Source of the DNA: Tenacibaculum aiptasiae
Lineage (GTDB): Bacteria > Bacteroidota > Bacteroidia > Flavobacteriales > Flavobacteriaceae
Direction: 5' to 3'
Assembly: GCF_008806755.1 (NCBI RefSeq)
Contig: NZ_WAAU01000011.1
Span: 128,709-192,708, forward strand
Length of the DNA: 64,000 bases
Each line of letters begins with the position of its first letter. Position 1 is the first letter of the stretch. Below the pieces are notes generated by a model. That model worked only from the letters and a program-made list of their open reading frames with translations, did not search any database and had not been told where the DNA came from. Shown piece after piece: positions 8,256-17,743 of the stretch. Position numbers and translations under genes: made by a program.

Positions 8256-9917
8256 TTAAGGTAAAGTAGATGAATAATTTGTTGGGTAATTGTTTGCTTT
8301 AGCTAAACCGTCTTTACCCTTAGTAAAATTAGATCCATAAGTAGCATCAATAGCTTCTAACATTTTATTAGCCATTAACGCATAACCTCTACCTGTAAGG
8401 TGAACACCGTCTAAACTAACTAAACCACCTGTAACAAAAGTTGTTGTTAAATTATAAGTATCAAATGTTAATCCAGTGGTAGAAGCCTGTTGTAAAATAG
8501 TATTAAAATCAACAAAAGCTAAACCTTTAGCGTCTGCTACTGCTTTAATTGTTGCATTATAAGCATCTGTAGCTGATTTTAATTTTGCTACTTCGTTTTC
8601 AGTTAATACCCATTTATCTTCTAAAGGCAAAGAAACACCTTCTGCTGAGAACATACCTGCCAATGTTTGTGGTAAACCTTGTCCTACTAAATACGCTACT
8701 GAACTAGTATTAACTTTTCCTATAATACTTCTACTAGGTAACACTAATAAATCTTTTTCTGTAGCTTGTCTTGCTTGCCCATAGTAATTACCTAATAAAC
8801 CTGCTACTTTCTGTAAAGTTGCTGTATCAGTTGGTAAACCAAAACTAGCAACAAAACCAGGGAACGTTGGACTTGCTAATAATGCTCCAGCAATATCAGC
8901 TTTTTTATCATCTAATGATTCATCTTTAATCACTACAGGACTAGCTGCTGTAGTAGAAAAAGTAATTGCTCGCTCCGGAACACCAATTGCAGTAAAAACT
9001 CCATTAATAGCTCCAAATACATTATTCAATGTAGGTATTTGAGCAGCAAAACTTGCGTCTGTTGGATCTAATGGTGCATAAGGAACTGTTGTGAAGTGAG
9101 ATAAACTTGTAATATATGGTAAGTTTGCCACAACTCCTTTAGCCCCTGTAGCAGTTAATGCATCAACTGTTCCTGTAAAAGCAGCAGCAAATACATTAGA
9201 ATTTGTAATATCAGCTGAACCATAAGTTGCAGGGTTTACATTACCTGTTTCATTATGATCAACTCCAGTACCTCCAGCAAGAGCATATCCTAAAACATCG
9301 TTACCTCCTATTTCTGATAAACTGAAAAATGTAGGAGATTGTGCTAATACATCTTGTAAAATACTAGCCGTTGGAGAAGAAGCCATTCTTACAAAGTAAG
9401 GGTTAGCATTTGGTAACGCTGCTAATGCACCATAACCATTTACTCCTAAATGATAACTCTTTGCCCCTGGTACTCCCATATTATTAAAAGGACCTGTTTG
9501 AATATTTCCAACTTCTGTTGTTGAAGTTGCTTGTAATCCTACTGGTCCTGCACCGTTAAAGTACAATCTTGGCCCAAAAGAACCATCAGCATTTTGTACC
9601 CCTCCAAAAAGTAATCCACCAATATTATCATTCATTAATGGTTGTTTGAAAGTTCCTCCACCTACCATGGCAAATTTCTTAGCTAGGATATTTGGAAATG
9701 AATTTTCTTGACTTGCTTTAAACAAAGCATTATCTGTAAAACCAGCTGTAAAAGAAGCTCCTACCGCTACATATTTAGAAAAATCTGCAGTTCCTTTATC
9801 TAAAGGAATCGTATTTTCTGCCTCTCCTTTAATTTCTGGTAATGTATTATCTACATCACAGGCTACAACACCTAAAAATAATGCAGATAAAAATGTATAT
9901 TTTAATGTATTCTTCAT
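8256..9917 (-). CDS. SGNH/GDSL-type hydrolase, outer-membrane or periplasmic lipoprotein
   Basis: 553 aa with a lipoprotein signal ending at Cys20 (GVVAC). Block I is VAVGASFTAGF with nucleophile Ser55 (GASF in place of GDSL), block III is EIGGNDVLGYA, and the Asp-His pair is in DGVHLTGRG near the C-terminus. These four blocks define the SGNH esterase/lipase fold. The protein is longer than typical members, with insertions between the blocks. Eleven bases separate it from the TonB-dependent receptor upstream, so the two form an operon. A hydrolase lipoprotein beside an import receptor suggests that it cleaves an ester, perhaps lipid or acylated glycan, before uptake; that is inference. Confidence 0.85.
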   Translation of the reverse strand: MKNTLKYTFLSALFLGVVACDVDNTLPEIKGEAENTIPLDKGTADFSKYVAVGASFTAGFTDNALFKASQENSFPNILAKKFAMVGGGTFKQPLMNDNIGGLLFGGVQNADGSFGPRLYFNGAGPVGLQATSTTEVGNIQTGPFNNMGVPGAKSYHLGVNGYGALAALPNANPYFVRMASSPTASILQDVLAQSPTFFSLSEIGGNDVLGYALAGGTGVDHNETGNVNPATYGSADITNSNVFAAAFTGTVDALTATGAKGVVANLPYITSLSHFTTVPYAPLDPTDASFAAQIPTLNNVFGAINGVFTAIGVPERAITFSTTAASPVVIKDESLDDKKADIAGALLASPTFPGFVASFGLPTDTATLQKVAGLLGNYYGQARQATEKDLLVLPSRSIIGKVNTSSVAYLVGQGLPQTLAGMFSAEGVSLPLEDKWVLTENEVAKLKSATDAYNATIKAVADAKGLAFVDFNTILQQASTTGLTFDTYNLTTTFVTGGLVSLDGVHLTGRGYALMANKMLEAIDATYGSNFTKGKDGLAKANNYPTNYSSTLP

Positions 9918-9928
9918 TTTTATTTTTT

Positions 9929-12637
9929 TTAGTTATTGATTGTCCAAGAAATGTAATACTGAGAGCCAATTGCTCCAACACCTGGTGCACTTAAATATTC
10001 TTTTCCTGTTAAGTTAGACCCTCCCACTTTAAATACCGATTTCATTGAAGGTACTGAATAGTTAATTTGAGCGTCAAGTACAGTTCTTTCTTCTACATTT
10101 CCTTCTAAGAAAGTTGATTGCCAATAAAATTCTGTTTGCCAACGAGCACTTACGTTAAATCCAAAGTTTTCAAATACATTTGGATGTCCAAACTGAGCTT
10201 TTAACTTATGTTCTGGAGTATTGAAACCTGCTTCAAAATCTGGATCTTGAGCTTGATCAAAACTAAACTTAGACCAAGTATAGTTTAATCCAACGTTATA
10301 TCCGTTAAATACTTTTGTACTTAAACCTATTCCTAATCCATAAGAATCGACATCAACGGTAGAATTTGTCTTAACACTAAATGTTCTTACTAAATCTCTA
10401 TTTGTTAACTGAGCTAAAGTAGGATTAGCAACTGTATTATCTAAAAGTACAACTACATCTTTATTAGATATAAAATTAGAATACATGTTATAATATGTAC
10501 TAAAATCTACAGATAATTTATTGTCTCCTAATGGTAACACTCCACGATAACCTACTTCAAATGATTTTACCTCTTCTGGCTTTACTAATTCCGTTTTAAC
10601 TAAACTTGGCGCTCCATTTCTGATAGAACTTGCAGAATATCCTCTTGTAAACACATCATTTCCTGTAAGAGTAAAAGTACCTGAAGTGGTTCTAACATCT
10701 GCAGAAAAACGATCAGCATTATCAGGAGCTGTTCCTAAAATAAATCCAGCTCCAGTAGCTAAACCAATATACTGATCTTGCGTAGTTGGGTTACGGAAAC
10801 CTGTTTGGAAAGAAGCCCTGAAGTTATGGTTTTTATTTTCTCCTGCTGCATAAGCTAAAGAAAGTCTAGGAGTTACGTTTCCTTTGAAATTATCCGATTT
10901 ATCATAACGAAGAGAACCTGTAAATTTTAAACGGTCATCTAACATTTTCTTTTGTAACTGGGTGTATATTCCATATTCACCATATTTAATTGGCCCATCA
11001 GAATCAGTATAAATTGTTCCGAAAGAATTTAATCTATATTGTCTGTAAGAACCACCTACTTGTACTTCAGCCCAATCAATATAATCACGTAAATTTAAAT
11101 TACCATCAGCATGGTAATAACTTGTATTATCTCTAAACTTAGACCCTGTTAATAAATCTGGATCAGCAGTTACTTCATTAAATAAAGCTTGGAAAGCTGG
11201 TGTTCCTGGAACTGCTCTTCCAGTATCTGCTACTGCTCTTGCCGCTGCGTGATTAGATGCTGGTACTCCTGGTATTGCTCCTAAGTATGCTGCTGCATAT
11301 TGTCCAAACCAATCTGCATTAGATTTCCATTTGCTGTTAATGTTAATTGCAGCAAAACGAGTATCATAAGAATCTCCTGCATCCTCACCTGCATAGTAAC
11401 CTCTTACAAAGAAGTTTTTACCTCTAACTTCTAATTTATGTTGTTCCATAAAGAAGTTAGCTAAATTATATCTATTCTGACCTTGGTATATAGTATTACC
11501 AGTACCGTACTTTGAATTCCAAATAATTTCAACTCTATCATTTCCTAATGGACGATAATGAATGGCTCCATTGAATTTTACACTTTTAGCCTCGTTAGTC
11601 ATTAACTCTTGGTCTGTATAACCAGTTCTACTTACATTACCTATTGCTCCACCTAAATTAACTGAAACCTCATCTCCATATACATTTGCTCCATCATAGT
11701 TTGGATCGCTTTGTCTTGTACCTGGAATATAAGTCCCTCCAATACCTGTTGTATTTCTATAATCTGTAGCATGCCATTCTTCACCTTTTAAGTAAGAAAA
11801 ACTTGCCTTTACAGCAAAATAGTCATCAAAAGCATGTGCCATTCTAATTGTAGCATCGTAAAACTTATTGTCTCCTGCTGCTTCTTGACTAGTTAATCCT
11901 GTTTTTAAACCTACACTAATCCCTTGATGATCAAAAGGGTTTTTACTACGCATTAACATAATTCCGTTAAATGCATTTGCTCCATATAAAGCCGATGCTG
12001 CTCCTGGTAAAATCTCAACACTTTTTACATCTACTTCAGAAATCCCTAATAAATTTCCAATAGCAAAGTTTAATGCCGGAGATGCATTATCCATTCCATC
12101 AACTAACTGAACAAAACGCTCATTTCCAAACGTAGCAAATCCACGAGTATTTACTGTTTTAAAAGTAAAACCTCCTGAATTAATATCAACACCTTTTAAA
12201 TTTTCTAATCCATCGTAATATGATGCAGAAGCTGTGTTCTTAATAGCTCTAGAATCGAAACGCTCAATTGTTACAGGAGATTCCATAACACGTTCTGGAG
12301 TTCTAGAAGCCGAAACTACTACTTCATCTAAAGAAGTTGCATTCTCTGTCAAAGACACCTCAACAACTTGATTGTTTTTTGTAATTTCAACTGTTTTAGA
12401 TTGATATCCTAAAGAAGAAATTTCAATTGTAAAAGGAGGATTATCTGTTACTGTCATAGTAAACTTCCCATCAAAATCAGTAGACGTTCCAACTGCCTTC
12501 CTTAGAACCTTAATGTTTGCTCCCGGAAGTGGCCCACCAAGAGATGCGTCATTGACTGTACCAGAAATGGTAGTCTGAGCAACCATTATTGCTGTGCCAA
12601 ATAGCACAAATGCAACAAGTAATAGTTTTTTCATCAT
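9929..12637 (-). CDS. TonB-dependent outer-membrane receptor with carboxypeptidase-regulatory-like domain
   Basis: 902 aa. A signal peptide (about 1-20) is followed by a carboxypeptidase-regulatory-like beta-sandwich (about 22-108: SGTVNDASLGGPLPGANIKV, then STDFDGKFTM). The plug domain follows (from about SASRTPERVMESPVTIE, with LPGAASALYGANAFNG) and then a 22-strand barrel. It transports a large or scarce ligand across the outer membrane using TonB/ExbBD. It is not obviously SusC type: no SusD partner follows; instead a GDSL hydrolase lipoprotein does. Ligand unknown. Confidence 0.9.
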   Translation of the reverse strand: MMKKLLLVAFVLFGTAIMVAQTTISGTVNDASLGGPLPGANIKVLRKAVGTSTDFDGKFTMTVTDNPPFTIEISSLGYQSKTVEITKNNQVVEVSLTENATSLDEVVVSASRTPERVMESPVTIERFDSRAIKNTASASYYDGLENLKGVDINSGGFTFKTVNTRGFATFGNERFVQLVDGMDNASPALNFAIGNLLGISEVDVKSVEILPGAASALYGANAFNGIMLMRSKNPFDHQGISVGLKTGLTSQEAAGDNKFYDATIRMAHAFDDYFAVKASFSYLKGEEWHATDYRNTTGIGGTYIPGTRQSDPNYDGANVYGDEVSVNLGGAIGNVSRTGYTDQELMTNEAKSVKFNGAIHYRPLGNDRVEIIWNSKYGTGNTIYQGQNRYNLANFFMEQHKLEVRGKNFFVRGYYAGEDAGDSYDTRFAAININSKWKSNADWFGQYAAAYLGAIPGVPASNHAAARAVADTGRAVPGTPAFQALFNEVTADPDLLTGSKFRDNTSYYHADGNLNLRDYIDWAEVQVGGSYRQYRLNSFGTIYTDSDGPIKYGEYGIYTQLQKKMLDDRLKFTGSLRYDKSDNFKGNVTPRLSLAYAAGENKNHNFRASFQTGFRNPTTQDQYIGLATGAGFILGTAPDNADRFSADVRTTSGTFTLTGNDVFTRGYSASSIRNGAPSLVKTELVKPEEVKSFEVGYRGVLPLGDNKLSVDFSTYYNMYSNFISNKDVVVLLDNTVANPTLAQLTNRDLVRTFSVKTNSTVDVDSYGLGIGLSTKVFNGYNVGLNYTWSKFSFDQAQDPDFEAGFNTPEHKLKAQFGHPNVFENFGFNVSARWQTEFYWQSTFLEGNVEERTVLDAQINYSVPSMKSVFKVGGSNLTGKEYLSAPGVGAIGSQYYISWTINN

Positions 12638-12802
12638 AATGTATAATAATTTGTTAACTGTAGCGCAAAATACGATTTTTTTTTATTTGTAAAAATTTAT
12701 CCTTTATTTTATCACTATAGTGTTTTTGAGGGGTTTGTTTTGTTAAATTGACATTTTTGTAACTTTATTTAACGAACATTACTTATCCTCTTTTACAAAT
12801 TG

Positions 12803-12810
12803 TATTTTTG
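12803..12810 (+). promoter_or_regulatory. -7 promoter element of ribF
   Basis: TATTTTTG, full consensus match. It covers the upstream in-frame TTG at 12808, so that codon cannot be the start if this promoter is used. Confidence 0.55.
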
Positions 12811-12828
12811 CATAAATTTGTTCTTATC

Positions 12829-13770
12829 TTGGAAATTATTCACTCCATTTTCGATTTTAAACCAACTCAAAAATCAATAGTTACTATTGGTACTTTTGAT
12901 GGTGTTCATATTGGTCATCAAAAAATTATTCAAGAATTGATTGATGAAGCAAAATCATCTAATAAAAAATCTGTTTTGTTAACTTTTTTTCCTCACCCAA
13001 GAATGGTGTTACAAAAAGATGTTTCTATAAAACTTATCAATACGATTGATGAACGTGCCAAACATTTAGAAGACTTGGGATTGGACTATTTAATCATTCA
13101 TCCTTTTAGTAAAGAATTTTCTAGACTTACTGCATTAGATTTTGTTCGTGATATCTTAGTTAATCAACTAAATACGTCAAAATTAATTATTGGTTATGAT
13201 CATCATTTTGGAAAAAACAGAGAGGGAAATATTGAACAATTAACGGAGTATTCTCATTTGTATGATTTTACAGTTCAAGAAATTTTAGCTCAAGATATTG
13301 ATGAAGTCTCTGTAAGCTCTACTAAAATTAGAAAAGCACTAGCTAGTGGTGAATTAAAAACTGCAAACAAGTATTTAGGATATCCATTTTCTATAACAGG
13401 CGTTGTTGTTAATGGAAAAAAACTTGGCGGTAAAATTGGTTTTCCTACTGCTAATATTGATATTGCTGAAACCTATAAACTAGTTCCTAAAACTGGAGTA
13501 TATGTTGTAAAATCTACGATTAATAACAATACAGTTTTTGGTATGATGAATATTGGCAATAGACCTACAGTTAACGGAGAGCATCAAACTATAGAAGTTC
13601 ATTTTTTCGATTTTAACCAAGATTTATATCAAAAGGAATTAACCATCGAATTACTTTATTTTTTAAGAGATGAACACAAGTTTAATTCTGTTGATGATTT
13701 AATTATTCAACTTAAAACAGACAAAGAAAACTCCTTAAACTATATCAATACAATTACCAGTTTAAGTTAA
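12829..13770 (+). CDS. ribF: Bifunctional riboflavin kinase / FAD synthetase RibF
   Basis: 313 aa from a TTG start at 12829 (reads MEIIHSIFDF). RibF phosphorylates riboflavin to FMN and adenylylates FMN to FAD. The N-terminal FAD-synthetase domain shows TIGTFDGVHIGHQ, the nucleotidyltransferase motif, and VSSTKIRKAL; the C-terminal flavokinase domain has GKKLGGKIGFPTANI and the MMNIGNRPTV motif. No ATG exists near the conserved N-terminus. TTG 12808 would add seven residues but sits inside the -7 element, so TTG 12829 is preferred. Divergent from the receptor operon and apparently monocistronic. Confidence 0.9.
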   Translation: MEIIHSIFDFKPTQKSIVTIGTFDGVHIGHQKIIQELIDEAKSSNKKSVLLTFFPHPRMVLQKDVSIKLINTIDERAKHLEDLGLDYLIIHPFSKEFSRLTALDFVRDILVNQLNTSKLIIGYDHHFGKNREGNIEQLTEYSHLYDFTVQEILAQDIDEVSVSSTKIRKALASGELKTANKYLGYPFSITGVVVNGKKLGGKIGFPTANIDIAETYKLVPKTGVYVVKSTINNNTVFGMMNIGNRPTVNGEHQTIEVHFFDFNQDLYQKELTIELLYFLRDEHKFNSVDDLIIQLKTDKENSLNYINTITSLS

Positions 13771-13862
13771 TAAAATAGAGTTCTAACAAAGTCTTTTTTG
13801 TTTATTCTTAAATAGAATTCTAAAACTTAATACGTAAAAAACTATTTAGTAAGCAATCACCA

Positions 13863-13893
13863 TTGTTTAAGTCTGTAGCTTCTTATATCTTTG
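13863..13893 (+). promoter_or_regulatory. Promoter of serS
   Basis: TTG (13863-13865) and TATCTTTG (13886-13893) separated by 20 bases, the expected -33/-7 layout for this phylum. The ATG lies 23 bases downstream. Confidence 0.7.
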
Positions 13894-13916
13894 CGGTTCT
13901 TAAAAATTAAAAAAAG

Positions 13917-15191
13917 ATGTTACAGGTTCAGTTTATTAGAGAAAACAAACAAACTGTTTTAGACGGATTAGCAAAACGTAGTTTTGAAAATGCCGAAGCA
14001 ATTATTAATGAAGTATTAACTACTGATGAAACTCGTAGAGCTACTCAAGTTTCTTTAGATAATACATTAGCTGAATCTAACAAAATATCCAAAGAAATTG
14101 GAGGTCTTTTTAAGTCTGGTGAAATTGAAAAAGCAAACTTACTGAAAGAAAAAACAGGTGAATTAAAAGAGAAATCTAAGCAATTAACCGAAGAATTAAG
14201 TGTTGCTTCTAACAAATTACAAGATTTATTATACCAAATTCCTAACGTGCCTCACGCATCTGTTAAGGCAGGGAAAAACGAAGAGGATAATGAAACTATT
14301 TTTAGCGAAGGTACTATTCCTGACTTAGGTGAAAAAGCTTTACCTCACTGGGAATTAGCTAAAAAATATGATATCATCGATTTTGATTTAGGTTCAAAAA
14401 TTACTGGAGCTGGTTTTCCTGTGTACAAAGGAAAGGGAGCTCGTTTACAACGTGCCTTAATCAATTATTTTTTAGATAAAAATATTGCTGCTGGTTATAG
14501 CGAAGTACAAGTTCCTCATTTAGTAAATGAAGCATCTGGTATTGGTACTGGTCAACTTCCAGATAAAGAAGGGCAAATGTACCATGTAACTGGAGATGAT
14601 TTATATTTAATTCCAACAGCGGAAGTTCCTATTACTAATATTCATAGAAATGATTTAGTAAAAGAAAATGATTTGCCTATTAAATATACAGGTTATACAC
14701 CATGTTTCCGTAGAGAAGCTGGAAGTTATGGTGCGCATGTACGTGGATTAAATAGGTTACACCAATTTGATAAAGTAGAAATTGTAAGAATTGAACATCC
14801 TGAAAACTCTTACAATGCTTTAAACGAAATGGTAGAACACATTAAAGGTATTTTACGTGAATTAAAATTACCATACCGTATTTTACGTTTGTGTGGTGGA
14901 GATACAGGATTTGTTTCTGCTTTAACATTCGATTTTGAATTGTATTCTACAGCTCAAGAGCGTTGGTTAGAAATTAGTTCTGCTTCAAACTTTGAAACGT
15001 ATCAAGCTAATCGTTTAAAATTACGATTCAAAAATAAAGAAGGAAAAAGTCAGTTAGTTCATACTTTAAACGGAAGTTCTTTAGCTTTACCTAGAGTATT
15101 AGCAGGAATTTTAGAAAACTATCAAACTGAAGACGGAATTAACATACCAGAAGTATTAATTCCTTATTGTGGTTTTGATAAAATTGACTAA
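13917..15191 (+). CDS. serS: Seryl-tRNA synthetase
   Basis: 424 aa, normal length. Charges tRNA-Ser and tRNA-Sec type acceptors with serine. The N-terminal arm (about 1-105) is a long antiparallel coiled coil. Class II motif 2 is at TPCFRREAGSYG and motif 3 at NGSSLALPRVLAGILENYQ, with the serine-binding TAE in PTAEVPITN. It has its own promoter and a strong terminator. Confidence 0.97.
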   Translation: MLQVQFIRENKQTVLDGLAKRSFENAEAIINEVLTTDETRRATQVSLDNTLAESNKISKEIGGLFKSGEIEKANLLKEKTGELKEKSKQLTEELSVASNKLQDLLYQIPNVPHASVKAGKNEEDNETIFSEGTIPDLGEKALPHWELAKKYDIIDFDLGSKITGAGFPVYKGKGARLQRALINYFLDKNIAAGYSEVQVPHLVNEASGIGTGQLPDKEGQMYHVTGDDLYLIPTAEVPITNIHRNDLVKENDLPIKYTGYTPCFRREAGSYGAHVRGLNRLHQFDKVEIVRIEHPENSYNALNEMVEHIKGILRELKLPYRILRLCGGDTGFVSALTFDFELYSTAQERWLEISSASNFETYQANRLKLRFKNKEGKSQLVHTLNGSSLALPRVLAGILENYQTEDGINIPEVLIPYCGFDKID

Positions 15192-15212
15192 ATAATTTCA
15201 TTACAAAAAAGT

Positions 15213-15255
15213 AAAAAGAACCAATGCTTCAATTAAGATGCTTGGTTCTTTTTTT
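15213..15255 (+). terminator. Terminator of serS
   Basis: Arms AAGAACCAA and TTGGTTCTT with a long loop, then seven T residues. Confidence 0.85.
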
Positions 15256-15289
15256 AATTCACCCCTTAATAATGAACTATTTTTTATAG

Positions 15290-15433
15290 TTAGTTAGCAA
15301 CTACCGCTACCATTAATCTCTTATATTTATTCATTTCCAATAAAGCTTCAAAATACTGAGTTATTTGTCCTCTTCTCATAAATTCATCTGCTCTACTCTT
15401 TGCTAAGTTATATTGCGTATTTAAATTCTTCAT
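15290..15433 (-). CDS. Small conserved-looking protein of 47 aa
   Basis: An ATG (complement at 15431-15433) opens a 47-residue frame in the gap between serS and the TPR gene. It starts MKNLNTQYNLAKSRADEF and ends LMVAVVAN, with a predicted amphipathic helix pair and no membrane segment. Composition is protein-like (Lys, Arg, Glu and Leu in helical spacing, two Met-Arg/Lys pairs). I have a weak recollection of similar short flavobacterial proteins ending in VAN but cannot confirm it. It sits on the opposite strand to both neighbours. Function unknown. Confidence 0.6.
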   Translation of the reverse strand: MKNLNTQYNLAKSRADEFMRRGQITQYFEALLEMNKYKRLMVAVVAN

Positions 15434-15542
15434 AGTATTCGATGTTTAGTTACGCTAACAATAAAACAAAGTTCGTGCCAAAATGTTGCGTTCCTTTTAA
15501 AAAAAGGGAGTGTTTTAATATTAATTTAACAATTTTCTTCTG

Positions 15543-15550
15543 TATTTTTG
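15543..15550 (+). promoter_or_regulatory. -7 promoter element directly before the TPR gene
   Basis: TATTTTTG ends four bases before the ATG at 15555. With the usual start distance for this promoter class the transcript would begin at or next to the ATG, implying a leaderless mRNA. Confidence 0.55.
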
Positions 15551-15554
15551 ATTG

Positions 15555-17330
15555 ATGAAAAAAACATTTATTCTATTTAATTTCCTTATTATTAACCTGT
15601 TCTGTTATTCGCAACAGAACGATTTTATTATTGCTGAAAATTATTTTAGAAATAATGAATACGAAAAAGCTATTCAACTTTATAAAAAATTATACGATAA
15701 GAGTCCTTATAACACAACCTATTTAAAAAGACTTATTACTTCTTATCAAGAAACTGAACAGTTTTTAGTTGCCGAAAACCTATTAACTCAAAAAATAAAA
15801 CAAAGACCTAACTTAACGTATCTAAATGTTATTATAGGATATAACTATGAGCGTCAACAAAACGATTCAGAAGCCAATAAATATTATCAAAAAGCACTTA
15901 ATTCATTAAACAAAAAGGGGAACTATGGAAGTGTTATCGCAAGTTTATTTAAAAACTACAACAAACTAGACTTTGCTATTGAAGCATATACCAAAACCAT
16001 GGAAAACCATCCACAAGCTAATTATGGATTCCAATTAGCACAAATCCATGGTGAAAAAGGTGATTACCCTAAAATGTTTGAATCCTATGTAAATTTAGTT
16101 GATAAAAACGAAAGTTACCTGAATAACGTAAAACGTTATACCAGCAGATATATTAATGATGATGCTGAAAACGAAAATAACAACTTGTTTAAAAAAGCCT
16201 TATTAAGAAAATCAATAAGCAACCCTAAAAACATTTGGAACGATTTATTAGCATGGTTATTTATAAAACAAAAACAATATTCGAAAGCTCTTATCCAATT
16301 AAAAGCATTGTTAGCTAGAGACCCTGATAATTTGGGTAGAATTAATCAACTAGGAAAAATAGCTCTAGAGAATAACGAATATGAGACTGCTAAGGAATGT
16401 TTTGACTTAATCATTGAAAAAACTAATTATCCAAGAGATAAGTTTAATGCTATTAACAACAATTTAAAAATAGCTATTGAGACCAAAGAACCAGATGTAG
16501 AAGCACGTTTTGATAAGATATTTTCAAAATATGGAATTAATAAAAATACTTTTCGTACTCAAGTAGCGTATGCTAATTATCTAACATTCAATAAAAACAA
16601 CCCTGAAAAAGCTGTAGATGTTTTAAATAAAGCTAAAGAATTTGCTGGTTCTAAGTTCTCCAAAGCCATGATAAAACTAAAACTAGGTGAAGTTTTAGTA
16701 TACACTGGAAAGTTTAACAAAGCTCTTATTTACTTTTCACAAGTACAAACAAAATTTAAAAACCATTATCTAGGACAGGATGCACGTTTTAAAGTAGCCC
16801 AAACATCTTATTTCAAAAGCGATTTTAAATGGGCCAAAGCACAATTAAAAGTTTTAAAAGGTTCAGCTACGCAGCTTATAGCAAATGATGCTGCTAATTT
16901 GTTTTTAACAATTTCTGATAACCAGCCTAAAGATAGTATCCCTTCTGGTTTAAAAGAGTATGCTAAAGCTGATTTATTAGCTTTTCAGAATAAAGATAAT
17001 GAAGCCATTGCTATTTTAAATGATATTATCAAAAACTACAAAGGGCAACCTATAGAAGACGAAGCCTTGTTTAAACAGGCTGAGCTTCTTGTAAAACAAG
17101 ACAAATACGATGAAGCTATTTCAAATTACACCAAAATAATAGCCTTAGATAAAGAAGGAATTTATATTGATGATGTGTATTATTTAATGGGTGAATTATA
17201 CAATAATGAATTAAATAATGCTGAAAAGGCTAAAGAATACTATCAAAAGATTATTTTTGACCACCCATCGAGCATTTACTTAGTTGCTGCTCGAAAAAAA
17301 TACAGAAAACTAAGAGGGGATAATATCTAA
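15555..17330 (+). CDS. Secreted tetratricopeptide-repeat protein
   Basis: 591 aa from the ATG at 15555; an in-frame TTG just before it would add one residue. A signal peptide (about 1-20, ending CYSQ) targets it to the periplasm. At least six TPR-like helix pairs are visible (for example NEYEKAIQLYKKLYDKSP near residue 35 and NEYETAKECFDLIIEKT near 275), and the C-terminus carries YbgF/CpoB-like repeats. TPR arrays are scaffolds for protein assembly; no specific partner is indicated. A 17-base gap links it to the DUF4286 gene. Confidence 0.8.
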   Translation: MKKTFILFNFLIINLFCYSQQNDFIIAENYFRNNEYEKAIQLYKKLYDKSPYNTTYLKRLITSYQETEQFLVAENLLTQKIKQRPNLTYLNVIIGYNYERQQNDSEANKYYQKALNSLNKKGNYGSVIASLFKNYNKLDFAIEAYTKTMENHPQANYGFQLAQIHGEKGDYPKMFESYVNLVDKNESYLNNVKRYTSRYINDDAENENNNLFKKALLRKSISNPKNIWNDLLAWLFIKQKQYSKALIQLKALLARDPDNLGRINQLGKIALENNEYETAKECFDLIIEKTNYPRDKFNAINNNLKIAIETKEPDVEARFDKIFSKYGINKNTFRTQVAYANYLTFNKNNPEKAVDVLNKAKEFAGSKFSKAMIKLKLGEVLVYTGKFNKALIYFSQVQTKFKNHYLGQDARFKVAQTSYFKSDFKWAKAQLKVLKGSATQLIANDAANLFLTISDNQPKDSIPSGLKEYAKADLLAFQNKDNEAIAILNDIIKNYKGQPIEDEALFKQAELLVKQDKYDEAISNYTKIIALDKEGIYIDDVYYLMGELYNNELNNAEKAKEYYQKIIFDHPSSIYLVAARKKYRKLRGDNI

Positions 17331-17347
17331 TTTTATAGAAAACAACA

Positions 17348-17677
17348 ATGTATATATATAACGTAACAGTAAATATTGATGAAAGTGTTCATGCAGAATG
17401 GTTAACTTGGATTGAAAGCCACATACCAGAAGTTTTAGCAACAGGACGCTTTTTAAGTGCTAAGTTGACACAAGTTTTAGTAAAAGAAGAAATGGGAGGA
17501 GTTACTTACTCTATTCAATACACAGCTAAATCACGTGAAGATTTAGAAAACTATTACAAATACGACGCTGATAAATTACGTTCAGATGGTCTTAAAAAGT
17601 TTGCTGATAAAATGTTAGCCTTCCGTACTGAATTAAAAGTAATAAACGAATTTTACCCTACTGTATCTAGCAACTAA
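17348..17677 (+). CDS. DUF4286-family protein
   Basis: 109 aa. The whole protein matches the DUF4286 pattern: YNVTVNIDESVHAEWLTWI at the start, then IPEVLATGRF and YYKYDADKLR, ending with FPxRTELKVI-like residues and a short tail. The fold is predicted to be a ferredoxin-like dimeric alpha/beta barrel. No signal or membrane segment, so cytoplasmic. Function unknown. It sits between the TPR gene and rsmA on the same strand. Confidence 0.8.
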   Translation: MYIYNVTVNIDESVHAEWLTWIESHIPEVLATGRFLSAKLTQVLVKEEMGGVTYSIQYTAKSREDLENYYKYDADKLRSDGLKKFADKMLAFRTELKVINEFYPTVSSN

Positions 17678-17743
17678 AAGGAACAGGATACAATTACAAA
17701 AGAATTAAGATACTACTTAATCTTAAATTTTTTATTTTAGAAC

